Shown here: positions 1 to 8,466 of the stretch, piece after piece
Layout: every line of letters begins with the position of its first letter
How positions within the stretch are numbered: position 1 is the stretch's first letter
IMG/VR virus record: IMGVR_UViG_3300027741_000022
Location: 1 to 64,000 of that record
From: a virus
Reading direction: 5' to 3' (one strand)
DNA length: 64,000 nt
Notes under the pieces: generated by a model
The model's database searches: none
Seen by the model: only the letters and a program-made list of their open reading frames with translations
What the model was told of the DNA's origin: nothing
Program-made: the position numbers and the translations under genes

Positions 1-1
1 T

Positions 2-208
2 CAAGGAACAGTTGGAACTACTGGTAGTCAAGGAACAGTTGGAACTACTGGTAGTCAAGGAACAGTTGGAACTACTGGTAGTCAAGGAACAGTTGGAACT
101 ACTGGTAGTCAAGGAACAGTTGGAACTACTGGTAGTCAAGGAACAGTTGGAACTACTGGTAGTCAAGGAACAGTTGGAACTACTGGTAGTCAAGGAACAG
201 TTGGAACT
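2..208 (+). repeat. 27-bp tandem repeat encoding collagen-like G-x-y units
   Basis: Seven identical 27-bp units begin at 2, 29, 56, 83, 110, 137 and 164, followed by a partial eighth at 191-208. Each unit encodes QGTVGTTGS. The copies show no base differences, so they were recently duplicated or are kept uniform by recombination. More copies may lie left of the window. Confidence 0.95.
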
Positions 209-685
209 GTAGCCGGAAGCGCAAATCAGGTTGTTTACAAAAACTCAAGCAATATTGCATCTGGAGTTTCTGATTTTGTGTTCGACGGAACTAATTTGGG
301 TGTGGGAATAGCTTCACCAACTAGCAAATTACACGTAGTAGGAAATACTAATTTAGCTGGCACTTTAACTTTTAACGATTTTACAGAAAGTGTTGTAGTT
401 ATTGGTAATAGTTCTACCGCTAAAACAATCGCTTTAACAAACGGAACTGTTCAAACTTGTACTCTTACTGGTAATTGTACATTTACTATGCCAACCGCTA
501 CTGCCGGGAAAAGCTTTACCTTATTTATAAATACTGGGTCTGGTTCTTTTACATCAACTTTTACTAGCGTTAAGTGGTCAGGAGGTTTAGCTCCCACAAT
601 CACTGTAACAGCCAGTAAAGTAGACATTTTAAGCTTTGTTAGTGATGGAACTTCATGGTATGGAGCATATAGTCAAAACTATTAA
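2..685 (+). CDS. Collagen-like tail-fibre protein, C-terminal part
   Basis: The frame is already open at the window edge, so the N-terminus is missing; about 227 residues are visible, ending at TAA 683-685. The first ~70 residues are G-x-y nonapeptides (QGTVGTTGS) from a 27-bp tandem repeat, the pattern of a collagen-like triple-helical shaft. A ~150-residue distal part follows, containing SPTSKLHVVGN, a phrase common in phage tail fibres and trimeric adhesins. The repeat has no Lys and no Pro in the y position but many Thr. The next gene starts five bases downstream on the same strand, so the two are probably co-transcribed fibre or adhesin genes. The role as a virion fibre is inferred from composition and context. 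Confidence 0.75.
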   Translation, partial: QGTVGTTGSQGTVGTTGSQGTVGTTGSQGTVGTTGSQGTVGTTGSQGTVGTTGSQGTVGTTGSQGTVGTVAGSANQVVYKNSSNIASGVSDFVFDGTNLGVGIASPTSKLHVVGNTNLAGTLTFNDFTESVVVIGNSSTAKTIALTNGTVQTCTLTGNCTFTMPTATAGKSFTLFINTGSGSFTSTFTSVKWSGGLAPTITVTASKVDILSFVSDGTSWYGAYSQNY

Positions 686-690
686 TCTTT

Positions 691-1356
691 ATGTTTAGCT
701 CTAGATTTAATCACTTTAAGAAAATATCTTTAGTGTCATCACCGACACCAACGCCAACATCTAGTGCTATCCCAGTTACTCCAACGACAACACCAACAAA
801 AACACCCACACCAACACCAACACGAGCTGGTTCTTTTACTCCTGTTGCTTTTGTAATAACTTCCGGCACATCCAGAACTGTACCAACTGGAGCCACAAGC
901 ATGAAAGCTTGGGTTATTGGTGGCGGTGGTGGTGGTGCATACGATAGTAGTGGTTGTCAAGGTAACTCAGATGGATTTGATGGTGGAGAATCTGTAAAAA
1001 CTTATACTGTTACGGGCGGTGCTACTGTATCTTATGTTATAGGAGCAGCAGGAGTAAAGTCAGATTTAAATACATCAAATCCAACCAATGGCGGAAATAC
1101 AACATTAACATACGGAGGAGTTACAATTACAGCTACTGGAGGTTCTCAAGGCGTCACTGCTCCACTTCTAGCAGGTAGCGGTTCAGGTGGAGATTTTAAT
1201 AGAACATTTAATGCCGGAGGTGTTCTTGATTTCCAAGGAAGACTTGCTGCTATTACACTTTCCGGAAGTAGTCTTACTGCTGGATTTAAGGGAGTTTCAA
1301 CCTCAACCTCTGCCACGAACGGATCTCCCGGAGGTTTAGTGTTATACTTTACCTAA
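691..1356 (+). CDS. Pro/Thr-linker, glycine-rich adhesin-like protein
   Basis: A 221-residue protein in three parts: a short basic N-terminus (MFSSRFNHFKK), a Pro/Thr linker at about residues 19-45, and a Gly-rich C-terminal domain beginning near WVIGGGGGGAY (about 73-83). Gly-rich tips are typical of phage receptor-binding adhesins, for example T4-type gp38, but I cannot assign a family. It starts five bases after the collagen-like fibre gene with no clear ribosome site, which suggests coupling to that gene. Its last four bases overlap the convergent alginate-lyase-like gene. The linker resembles those in the genes at 2537, 15217, 18655 and 25298. Confidence 0.6.
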   Translation: MFSSRFNHFKKISLVSSPTPTPTSSAIPVTPTTTPTKTPTPTPTRAGSFTPVAFVITSGTSRTVPTGATSMKAWVIGGGGGGAYDSSGCQGNSDGFDGGESVKTYTVTGGATVSYVIGAAGVKSDLNTSNPTNGGNTTLTYGGVTITATGGSQGVTAPLLAGSGSGGDFNRTFNAGGVLDFQGRLAAITLSGSSLTAGFKGVSTSTSATNGSPGGLVLYFT

Positions 1357-2465
1357 TTGGGCAGACAGATATAATCTGGAACACTGGTAAAATTATAAAT
1401 CTTAACTTCTCTAAAAACATCTTGTAAGATTTGATCATCATATAATTCTACCCCAGCTTGTAGCCATGATCGTGTCATAGCAGAATTATTCTGTTCATTA
1501 GATGTGGTCCATTCAGTTGGATTAAGATAATAATAGGCTAAATATTTCATAGCTTTCTTAATACTTCCCTTTCCAGTTTCGTCTTCATAATTCCAAACAT
1601 TAATCCCTAAAGAGTTGGCTATAGTAGCTAAATTTACAAGTAGAGTTAAATTAAAATTACTATAGTGTCTATTTTTTACTCTGTCCATCTCTAATACCTG
1701 CTTACCGTCATTATCTATTTGAGCACTTAATAAAGCTGTTAAATTATTCTCTAAATAAGTTTTCGCCTCAACTTCTTTTCCACAAGCACAAAGATAAGAA
1801 CACAATTGTTTCATGTATGATGTTTTAATGTTGTGACTATAACCAGACTGAAGAACTCCTCTGGGGCTGGTTTTGAACCAATCGCTCAATGAGTCAAACC
1901 ATGAAATCATGCTATTTTCTAATTCTGTTGTCCAATTTACACTTGGTTTCAATAACTCTATTAAATCTGGAAATATAGATAAATTATTGGTATCAATAAT
2001 TGCTCCTCTAATACGCAAATCATCCATACTATTGCCAATGACTATACCGCTATAGGTCAAATCTGGATTCATTCTAGTATTTTCGTCTATAAAAAAAGTA
2101 TTAATAGATGCTATGGCTTTTAGTGCGTAATCTTCATTCTTAGTAAAATAATACAAAAGACATAAAGGGTATAATAAGGAAAACATAGGTCCCAAATACT
2201 TATTATCTGAACTATTACGAGACTCAGTATTTCTTATTCCGTCTATTCTTATGTATGGAAATCCTGTTGACGAATTTGGGTCTGGATGATAATATGGGGC
2301 TAAACTGGTGAAATTATTAATTCCAGTCTTATGTTTTATTTCTGAAGTATTTTGTGTGATACTTGGTAGTTCTAAAGCTAGAATATTTCCACATTGTTGC
2401 TGATAATTAGCAACTTCTTCAAGAGTTAGCTGATCCATTCTTTGTTTATTAAAAATTAATAGCAT
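1353..2465 (-). CDS. Alginate-lyase-like protein (PF05426 type), copy 1
   Basis: A 370-residue protein matching the alginate lyase (alpha/alpha toroid, PL5-like) pattern: YYHPDP then GFPYIR at about 58-73, a YALKA helix, RMNPDLTYS at 131-139, IIDTNNL, and WF..LSDWF near 189-197. A lyase of this type would cut acidic polysaccharide in a host capsule or slime. The segment where typical family members carry NNHGTWY reads HNIKTSY (211-217) here, so the usual catalytic His seems to be replaced; activity is uncertain. AAGGAAAATC precedes the ATG, with an AT-rich actatatatagtt box upstream. The paralogue at 9454-10572 has the same substitution. Confidence 0.75.
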   Translation of the reverse strand: MLLIFNKQRMDQLTLEEVANYQQQCGNILALELPSITQNTSEIKHKTGINNFTSLAPYYHPDPNSSTGFPYIRIDGIRNTESRNSSDNKYLGPMFSLLYPLCLLYYFTKNEDYALKAIASINTFFIDENTRMNPDLTYSGIVIGNSMDDLRIRGAIIDTNNLSIFPDLIELLKPSVNWTTELENSMISWFDSLSDWFKTSPRGVLQSGYSHNIKTSYMKQLCSYLCACGKEVEAKTYLENNLTALLSAQIDNDGKQVLEMDRVKNRHYSNFNLTLLVNLATIANSLGINVWNYEDETGKGSIKKAMKYLAYYYLNPTEWTTSNEQNNSAMTRSWLQAGVELYDDQILQDVFREVKIYNFTSVPDYICLPN

Positions 2466-2536
2466 GATTTTCCTTATATGATTATAACTATATATAGTTT
2501 AAGGTTCTAAGCTTAATTACATAGATAATATACATA

Positions 2537-3481
2537 ATGGGAATATTTATAAATAATAAAAACTCAAAAAGACTTCTCAGAAGATCTGGTGGTAAAAATT
2601 ATATAAAATATAGTGCAGGTAGTGCAACGCCTACACCAACGAATACACCCACTCCCACCCCATCCTCGGCTCCTTCAAGCTTCATAACTCTAGGATATAC
2701 AGCAGGATCCTGGAGTGGAACCGGAACAGCAGCATCAAAATATACAACCAGCAGTGTTTTTTCGCCTCGTCCTTCTGGCGGAGCATCAGAATTGTTGCCA
2801 TTCTCTTTTACAGCAACTTCTAATTGTGAATTCTACCTGAAATGGAGCCACTCTGGTACTAGCGACGATAATTATAGAGCACAAACAACACAAATATTGA
2901 TAAATGGAAGTCCCGTAGATACTGATCCATTGAGTTTTGGGGTTAACGGCGTTGCAACTGACATCCAAGGATTCATTTCCAATTCAGTAGAGTATCCAAT
3001 CTGGTTGACAGCAGGAGATGTCGTTACTGTAAGAGTTTATAGAACCTTGATAGACCATGGCCCCATTGACACATACACCAGCGTGTCGGCATACGCCGTG
3101 GCCAGAACAACATCACCTATCACTCTAGTACAAAATGTTCGGGGAGATCCATCGTGGACTGGATTGGGGAATGTAGATTCTAAGTACTCTATGTCTGGAT
3201 CTTTTATTACATCTTATTTTAGTGCAACTTTACCCAATAAAAAAGCTACTTTTGCAGTCAAAAAAACTGGGACATTTTATGCCACAGCAACAGTTAGCAA
3301 CTATCCAGACGACAATAGTGATGCCTTAGACATTTATAAAAATGGAGTATACTCTGGTCAAACTTTTCCTGAAGGAACAACAGCAGGAACAAGGTCAGTA
3401 TCTGTGTCGATTGGGGATATTATTGAGTTAAGTGGATATGGAAATGCCACGGTATCAAATCTATCAGCATGGGTAGTATAA
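2537..3481 (+). CDS. Pro/Thr-linker structural protein
   Basis: A 314-residue protein with a basic N-terminus (about 1-30), a short linker (TPTPTNTPTPTPS, about 33-45) and two similar beta-rich domains. The first contains GYTAGSWSGTGTAASKYTTS and the second the related DPSWTGLGNVDSKYSMSG, suggesting an internal duplication of a ~135-residue domain. The likely role is a virion fibre, decoration or glycan-binding protein. No Shine-Dalgarno is visible; an AT-rich box (gataatatacata) abuts the ATG. The next two genes, oxygenase-like and sulfotransferase-like, follow directly on the same strand. Confidence 0.6.
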   Translation: MGIFINNKNSKRLLRRSGGKNYIKYSAGSATPTPTNTPTPTPSSAPSSFITLGYTAGSWSGTGTAASKYTTSSVFSPRPSGGASELLPFSFTATSNCEFYLKWSHSGTSDDNYRAQTTQILINGSPVDTDPLSFGVNGVATDIQGFISNSVEYPIWLTAGDVVTVRVYRTLIDHGPIDTYTSVSAYAVARTTSPITLVQNVRGDPSWTGLGNVDSKYSMSGSFITSYFSATLPNKKATFAVKKTGTFYATATVSNYPDDNSDALDIYKNGVYSGQTFPEGTTAGTRSVSVSIGDIIELSGYGNATVSNLSAWVV

Positions 3482-3483
3482 TT

Positions 3484-3984
3484 ATGAATATCAAAATATG
3501 TAATGTAAATCTACCAAATATAAATTATGAATGGATTGAAAAACATTCTACTACTCCTCCATTTCCAGAAATAAATATTGATGATTTTTTGTTGACCAAG
3601 CCACCACAAACTGAAGTTTTTAGGGGTAGAGGTTGTAATACTAATTTCTTTCTTGGTAAAAAAGCTTATGAAACAACAACTAGGAAAATAAGTGGTCGAA
3701 TGATTTATCCTCCAAATGGATATATGAATTGGCACACTAATGGAGATTGCCCCGGCACTAGAATGTATGCTTCTTGGAGTGAAACAGGAGATAGCGGTAT
3801 GATGTTTTTGGATAAAGATGGAATTCCTTATATAGATCAAGATATTCAAGGCTGGAACATTAGAACATTTGACTGTCCAACTTGGCACAACGTGTGGTCA
3901 AGATGCTGGAGAGTTAGTATAGGATGGAATTTAAAGGAGGCCCCAGATGCGATGGAAAATTTGGTATTCCCTACCGAACAATAA
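3484..3984 (+). CDS. Possible 2-oxoglutarate/Fe(II) oxygenase
   Basis: About 166 residues from the ATG at 3484; an in-frame ATG at 3469 would overlap the preceding stop. The pattern NWHTNGDCPG, followed ~50 residues later by WHNVWSRCWRVSIGW, fits the distal part of 2-oxoglutarate/Fe(II) oxygenases: a first His in an H-x-x-x-D context, a second metal His, then Arg-x-Ser for 2-oxoglutarate. These enzymes hydroxylate proteins, nucleic acids or small molecules; the substrate here is unknown. The gene sits directly after a Pro/Thr-linker structural protein and overlaps the sulfotransferase-like gene by 38 bases. The assignment is by motif only and could be wrong. Confidence 0.45.
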   Translation: MNIKICNVNLPNINYEWIEKHSTTPPFPEINIDDFLLTKPPQTEVFRGRGCNTNFFLGKKAYETTTRKISGRMIYPPNGYMNWHTNGDCPGTRMYASWSETGDSGMMFLDKDGIPYIDQDIQGWNIRTFDCPTWHNVWSRCWRVSIGWNLKEAPDAMENLVFPTEQ

Positions 3985-4537
3985 AAATTTTTGTTTTACC
4001 AGCAGATCATGCACCTCATCAATAGGGCTGATGGCAGTCAAACAGTTCTATCCAGAACGAATACCGGATCATCCAGTAATAGATGGACAAGGACACCGAC
4101 TAAATGATTATGTAGTGGGAGAAGACCTTCCTGATGGTTGTGCCGTAATGATAAGAAACCCAGTTGAAAGATTTATATCATTATTATGGAGAATGAATAT
4201 CTCTCCCGAAAAAGCTTTTTGTTGGCTATATTGGTTTCATGGTCTGGGAAACAAACCAGAACATATAGACCGACACGATTTAGAATATTGTGGAGGCACT
4301 TCATGGTATCATTTAACTCCAGTAACTCATCTAATAAATGAAAAAAGTAAACTATTTTTATTTCCAGATGTTGCTGGTATGGCTAATTATTTAGAAATTA
4401 AAACTCCAATAGAAAAAATTAATTCTAGTATAACAACAGAAAAAATAACTTTAACACCAGAGCAAGAAGATAAAGTTAGACAAATTTATTGTGATGATAT
4501 GATCTTGCTTCAGGAACTAGAAAACAGGGGGTATTAA
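3947..4537 (+). CDS. Sulfotransferase-like protein
   Basis: A 196-residue protein. An N-terminal loop FCFTSRSCTSSIG lies where sulfotransferases bind the 5'-phosphosulfate of PAPS, and VMIRNPVERFISLLW matches the 3'-phosphate site (RNPxxRxxS). The C-terminal VRQIYCDDMILLQEL resembles the end of Sulfotransfer_2 members. It would transfer sulfate to a sugar or Tyr. AAAGGAGG at 3933-3940 with a six-base spacer strongly supports this start, inside the end of the oxygenase-like gene. It is shorter than typical cellular enzymes (about 250-300 residues), so it may be a compact phage form. Confidence 0.65.
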   Translation: MRWKIWYSLPNNKNFCFTSRSCTSSIGLMAVKQFYPERIPDHPVIDGQGHRLNDYVVGEDLPDGCAVMIRNPVERFISLLWRMNISPEKAFCWLYWFHGLGNKPEHIDRHDLEYCGGTSWYHLTPVTHLINEKSKLFLFPDVAGMANYLEIKTPIEKINSSITTEKITLTPEQEDKVRQIYCDDMILLQELENRGY

Positions 4538-4562
4538 TTATTTAGATGTGTGTCTAATTTCT

Positions 4563-4664
4563 TTAAATAGGGTCATATACTTCATCCACATAACAATGAA
4601 GGGAGTTTTTGTCTGTGTTGTACACTGAGCAAATTTGTTTTAAATTTAATTTATTTTCATTCAT
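4563..4664 (-). CDS. Possible 33-residue peptide
   Basis: A short minus-strand frame (MNENKLNLKQICSVYN...) in the gap between two convergent genes. Its ATG is preceded by TATAATATTAGT, similar to the boxes before other genes here. No homology or ribosome site is visible. This may be only a chance frame in a 157-base intergenic region that otherwise holds AT-rich sequence. Confidence 0.25.
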   Translation of the reverse strand: MNENKLNLKQICSVYNTDKNSLHCYVDEVYDPI

Positions 4665-4694
4665 ACTAATATTATATCAAATTTTATGTAATTT

Positions 4695-5903
4695 TCAAGG
4701 AACGGGAGCACTCGACTCACTCCACCCGGAACTATTTATATCTGATGAAAGTTGATTATAGCCTGATGTATTTTGTTTTGTTGTCATATTTTGAATAAAA
4801 CTCGGGGCTGATCCTGTCCATTTAACAAACGTCAAAGATCCATCTGCACTTTTTCTAAGTGTTGTTTCATCTGTTTCAAGAATATAATTAAAATCTATTT
4901 TGTTTATTTCACTTGAATTAAATGCAACAAAGCTTCGATTGGCATAAAGATCTTCGACACATGAAGTTTGACAAGCCGAGCAGTCTGCCGCATTTGCACA
5001 CCCGTTCGCAGATTGATCATATTCGTTGACGTATTGCTTTGAAGGACAAGAACAATTGCCATAACAATCACTGCTTGATAATTGCCATTCATGCAAACTG
5101 TAATTGTAATTATAATTACAATGTCCGCAGTCCGCTAAAGCAGTAAAACCAGTGTTTATTGTTTTTCCCACAGATGCATTGTAATTCTGTAGCACTTCGG
5201 CAGCATTAAGCCCTCTATTATATTGTCTGAATATCATAACCTTTTGCCTAGATGGCTCTAGTGCCGTAGAACTGTTTGCAGATATTCTCAAATTATAATT
5301 ACTTCCGAAATTTACACTATTATTAGCTGTAGCCTGCAGAACACCATTTCTATAAAATTTCATCACCCCAGATGTTCGGGTATACACCAATTGTGTCCAT
5401 GCATTTTTTATTGGTGTTGAATAAAAGAGTTCTGCACTGCTTCCACCTGTTGGCATATATTGCCAAAAAAGACTGCCTGGGAGATAGTGAGTCAACCCGT
5501 TAAAAGCTCCTGTTTTAAAAGTATACAATCCTTTGGAAAAAACTTTGCTCCAAAGATTGCCTCCTGTTTGTAGATAAACCCAAATTTCGTAGGTAAAATT
5601 AGAACTCAAGCAACTATTGATTGTACTGTTATTTGTTATTTCTGCATATTCATCAATTCCATCAAAAACAAAAAACTTTCCATCATGTATAACACCATTG
5701 TAAAGTTTTGCGTTATTGTTATATCCGCTTAAGTCATACCAAGTAATGCTTGCCGAAGCACTTGCGACGTATTGAGTTGAATCTAAATGTACTATTAGTC
5801 CATTTATAACTATATCTTGATTATATAAAATTTTAATAGTACCGGATCCATCCCTGTATATGTAATTTTTCCCATCATTTTTATGTTGTATATTATATGT
5901 CAT
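4695..5903 (-). CDS. LamG-like (concanavalin-fold) structural protein
   Basis: A 402-residue protein. Residues ~35-245 match the LamG/concanavalin-like glucanase fold: GLIVHLDS, WYDLSGYNNNAKLYNG, FVFDGIDEY, FTYEIWVYL, WTQLVYTR, FYRNGVLQ and FRQYNRGLNAAEV. Such domains bind glycans and occur on phage virions. A Cys-rich segment (about 250-320) follows with CGHC, CYGNCSC and CSACQTSC, which may form disulphides outside the cell. It is the last gene of the minus-strand portal operon, seven bases after the large fusion gene. An AATAAATA box precedes the ATG. The glycan-binding role is inferred. Confidence 0.7.
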   Translation of the reverse strand: MTYNIQHKNDGKNYIYRDGSGTIKILYNQDIVINGLIVHLDSTQYVASASASITWYDLSGYNNNAKLYNGVIHDGKFFVFDGIDEYAEITNNSTINSCLSSNFTYEIWVYLQTGGNLWSKVFSKGLYTFKTGAFNGLTHYLPGSLFWQYMPTGGSSAELFYSTPIKNAWTQLVYTRTSGVMKFYRNGVLQATANNSVNFGSNYNLRISANSSTALEPSRQKVMIFRQYNRGLNAAEVLQNYNASVGKTINTGFTALADCGHCNYNYNYSLHEWQLSSSDCYGNCSCPSKQYVNEYDQSANGCANAADCSACQTSCVEDLYANRSFVAFNSSEINKIDFNYILETDETTLRKSADGSLTFVKWTGSAPSFIQNMTTKQNTSGYNQLSSDINSSGWSESSAPVP

Positions 5904-5910
5904 ATTTTAT

Positions 5911-8466
5911 TTATTGATTTTGGTAGATAAAACACAGCTCAGAAGTTGAAAAGTTTGTTAAACATTCATCGACTGCTCTTTTCACACCAGGAAAATAATC
6001 ATGTTCTCCAACATAGTAATCATGACCTGCCAATATTCCATTTTTCTTTATTTTTGGCAACCAAGTTTGAATGTCTTTTTTTACATCTTCATATTCGTGT
6101 GAAGCATCTATAAAAACAAAATCTAATGAATTATCTTCAAATTGATTCGAAGCTTCAATCGAATTATTTCTTATTTTTTTATAATACTTATCTAAAGGCT
6201 TCATATTCTCAGTAAAAATATCATACAAAGAGTCTATTTCTTTTGAATCTTTGTGCTCAAAGCTTCCTTGCCATGTGTCTATGCAATAAAATTCTATATT
6301 CTTGTCAGAATTTGCAATTTCCACAGCCATAAAAGCAGAAGATTTCCCTTTCCACGATCCAATTTCAACAAATTTACTCCCAGATGGAAATCTACAAACC
6401 ATATCTCTGTATAAGCTTGGATATGTAAACCAATCTTCTCCGAATTGAGTAGATTGATAAATATGAGGTATTTTTTTAATTATATTTTTAAGACCAACAT
6501 ATTGTCCTTTATTTTTCCACCAATTTATTATCCAGTAATATGATTCCCAGTGGTATTCTCCTTGACCATTTATTTCTGTGGCGTCTTTCCCAAAATATGT
6601 GGATTTTACATTTTTAACGTCTTCGACAAATATAGGAATATTATAAACTTTACCAATACCAGCAAAAAGTATGTTTTCTACTATTGGAATTAGATTTGTT
6701 TCATATATGTCTAAATGAAAACTATTTTCATCGATATAGTACCTGTCTATTATTTCCTTAGCGTATTCTCTTTTTATGACATAAGCGGCAGCGCCCCAAT
6801 CATCCCACTCTCTTTCTCTTAATTCTATATTTTTATTATCAGGTCGAATCCAAGTTAGTTGAACACATTCCCAATCACACGGAAGATTATTAAAAAATTC
6901 TTCCCAAGTAAAATCCCAATAATTTACAGGATCCAGAGACAGATCATCTTCGCAAAAAAATGCATACGCTTCATTTGTTGAATCATACCATTTTTTGATT
7001 GCTTTTATGTGAGATGTTGTAGGTCCTTTACTATTTTCATGCAAACTATCGACAAATCTACCTGTCAAAATATGATCATATTCGTGATATCTTTTAAATA
7101 TATGGGGAGTTAAATTTTTAATTTCGTATGAAGAGAACTGATTTATGAGATTTTCTCTTCTTTCAACTGATTCTTCAATTCCAATAAAATTAACTTTTGG
7201 AAAATTTGCAAGTTTATTTACTTTTTTTTTAAGCATCAAATCTTCCACTAAATTTATGTCGGATGTAGGGTACGATGATAGTTCTTCGAATATAGATTCG
7301 TCAATTAAATCTTTATGAATCCACCAATCTTCGAAGTTTGAACCTTCATTTGGCGCAATATCATTGAAAATAAGTGTATAACCAAGATTCCTCAAATAAC
7401 GCCTAGATTTCTCTCTATATTCTCCTGTTATATCAACATAATGATCATGCTCATAAGTGATTGCTCTAAACTTATATTTATTAAAAGGAATTAATAGCAA
7501 CGCTTCGAATGTGTTCTTAGAAGGCTCTATATCCAACTGCAGATAATCGATAATATTTGAAGAAAAATTTTCATCAAGCATCTTTTCATAATCTAATTTT
7601 AGAGCATTTGCATTTATACATTTGTTTTTTCTTTCTGCTTTGTGCATATCCGCAAGCTCTTGTTTGAATTCTATGCCAACTCCTGTCCAATCAAAATCTC
7701 TTTCCAATAGAGCAGTATTACTATTATGGAATGAATGTGCCGAGCCTACCTCAAGGTAAGTTCCATTTCTTTTTCCATTTAAAGCAGCCAATACAAATAA
7801 ATCTTGGCAAGCTTGAGAAAAATTCTTTTCTATTTTATCACATCCTTCAAATCTAAATCTTAAATCATATTTTGATTTATCATATTTTACTTCACTTTCA
7901 CTTACTGATCCGGAGCCTAAAGTAGATAGGTTATTTTGTACCAAGTGGTAATAATTATCGTTAAGTTTGCTGCCATATTCATCTTTTAATTTTCTGAAAA
8001 GAATCCTGGATTCTTTAGGCTTCCCGTACCACCAAGAGCAAACAGCCTTTTGAAAAATTAACATATATTTTGACTGATATTCAAAAGATGTGTTAAATTT
8101 TGATGGCTCACAATCTGATAAATCCAAACCAAGAGATGCATACAGATAACCATCCATCCAATTTTGTTTTCTTTCGTAGAATTGACTTAGAAAAAAATAC
8201 GCCTCAGGATTCTTCGGCTTTATTTTTAATCCACTTTTTAATAGGTTTTCACATGTGTAATCCCTGTTAGATAAAGAGTAGTAGCATAAATATAGTCTTA
8301 ATAAGCATTCATAAGCTAAATTTTCATCCTTGGTTAGTTCGGCGCATCGCAGATAGTAGCTGCAGGCAGGAGATAGATGTTTTTGACTTTCATACCAATA
8401 TGCCAAATTAAAATTAGCGATATCGTTTTCTGGTTCTTTTATATAATCTGTAAGTTCTTTATTCAT
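5911..8466 (-). CDS. TPR / FkbM methyltransferase / GT25 glycosyltransferase / methyltransferase fusion
   Basis: An 851-residue fusion. Residues ~1-185 are TPR-like helices. Residues ~215-390 form an FkbM-type SAM methyltransferase (YLEVGSAHSFHNSNT at 237-251, LQLDIEPS at 309-316). Residues ~425-625 resemble GT25 glycosyltransferases (FIGIEESVERR, FFCEDDLSLD with acidic metal site 506-508, DDWGAAAYVI). Residues ~670-835 form a Methyltransf_24-type domain (FVEIGSWKGKSS, FVFIDASHEYEDV, GHDY). GT25 includes lipooligosaccharide and collagen hydroxylysine galactosyltransferases. The product probably builds and caps a glycan on host surface or virion. It overlaps the upstream beta-propeller gene by eight bases. 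Domain calls are by motif; substrates are unknown. Confidence 0.75.
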   Translation of the reverse strand: MNKELTDYIKEPENDIANFNLAYWYESQKHLSPACSYYLRCAELTKDENLAYECLLRLYLCYYSLSNRDYTCENLLKSGLKIKPKNPEAYFFLSQFYERKQNWMDGYLYASLGLDLSDCEPSKFNTSFEYQSKYMLIFQKAVCSWWYGKPKESRILFRKLKDEYGSKLNDNYYHLVQNNLSTLGSGSVSESEVKYDKSKYDLRFRFEGCDKIEKNFSQACQDLFVLAALNGKRNGTYLEVGSAHSFHNSNTALLERDFDWTGVGIEFKQELADMHKAERKNKCINANALKLDYEKMLDENFSSNIIDYLQLDIEPSKNTFEALLLIPFNKYKFRAITYEHDHYVDITGEYREKSRRYLRNLGYTLIFNDIAPNEGSNFEDWWIHKDLIDESIFEELSSYPTSDINLVEDLMLKKKVNKLANFPKVNFIGIEESVERRENLINQFSSYEIKNLTPHIFKRYHEYDHILTGRFVDSLHENSKGPTTSHIKAIKKWYDSTNEAYAFFCEDDLSLDPVNYWDFTWEEFFNNLPCDWECVQLTWIRPDNKNIELREREWDDWGAAAYVIKREYAKEIIDRYYIDENSFHLDIYETNLIPIVENILFAGIGKVYNIPIFVEDVKNVKSTYFGKDATEINGQGEYHWESYYWIINWWKNKGQYVGLKNIIKKIPHIYQSTQFGEDWFTYPSLYRDMVCRFPSGSKFVEIGSWKGKSSAFMAVEIANSDKNIEFYCIDTWQGSFEHKDSKEIDSLYDIFTENMKPLDKYYKKIRNNSIEASNQFEDNSLDFVFIDASHEYEDVKKDIQTWLPKIKKNGILAGHDYYVGEHDYFPGVKRAVDECLTNFSTSELCFIYQNQ

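Noticed and set aside
2-208. Possible CRISPR array
   Set aside because: The 27-bp units are contiguous, with no spacers, and encode protein.
12-212. Frame reading MELLVVKEQ repeats over the 27-bp repeat
   Set aside because: It is the out-of-frame shadow of the collagen-like G-x-y frame, which continues into the fibre gene to 685.
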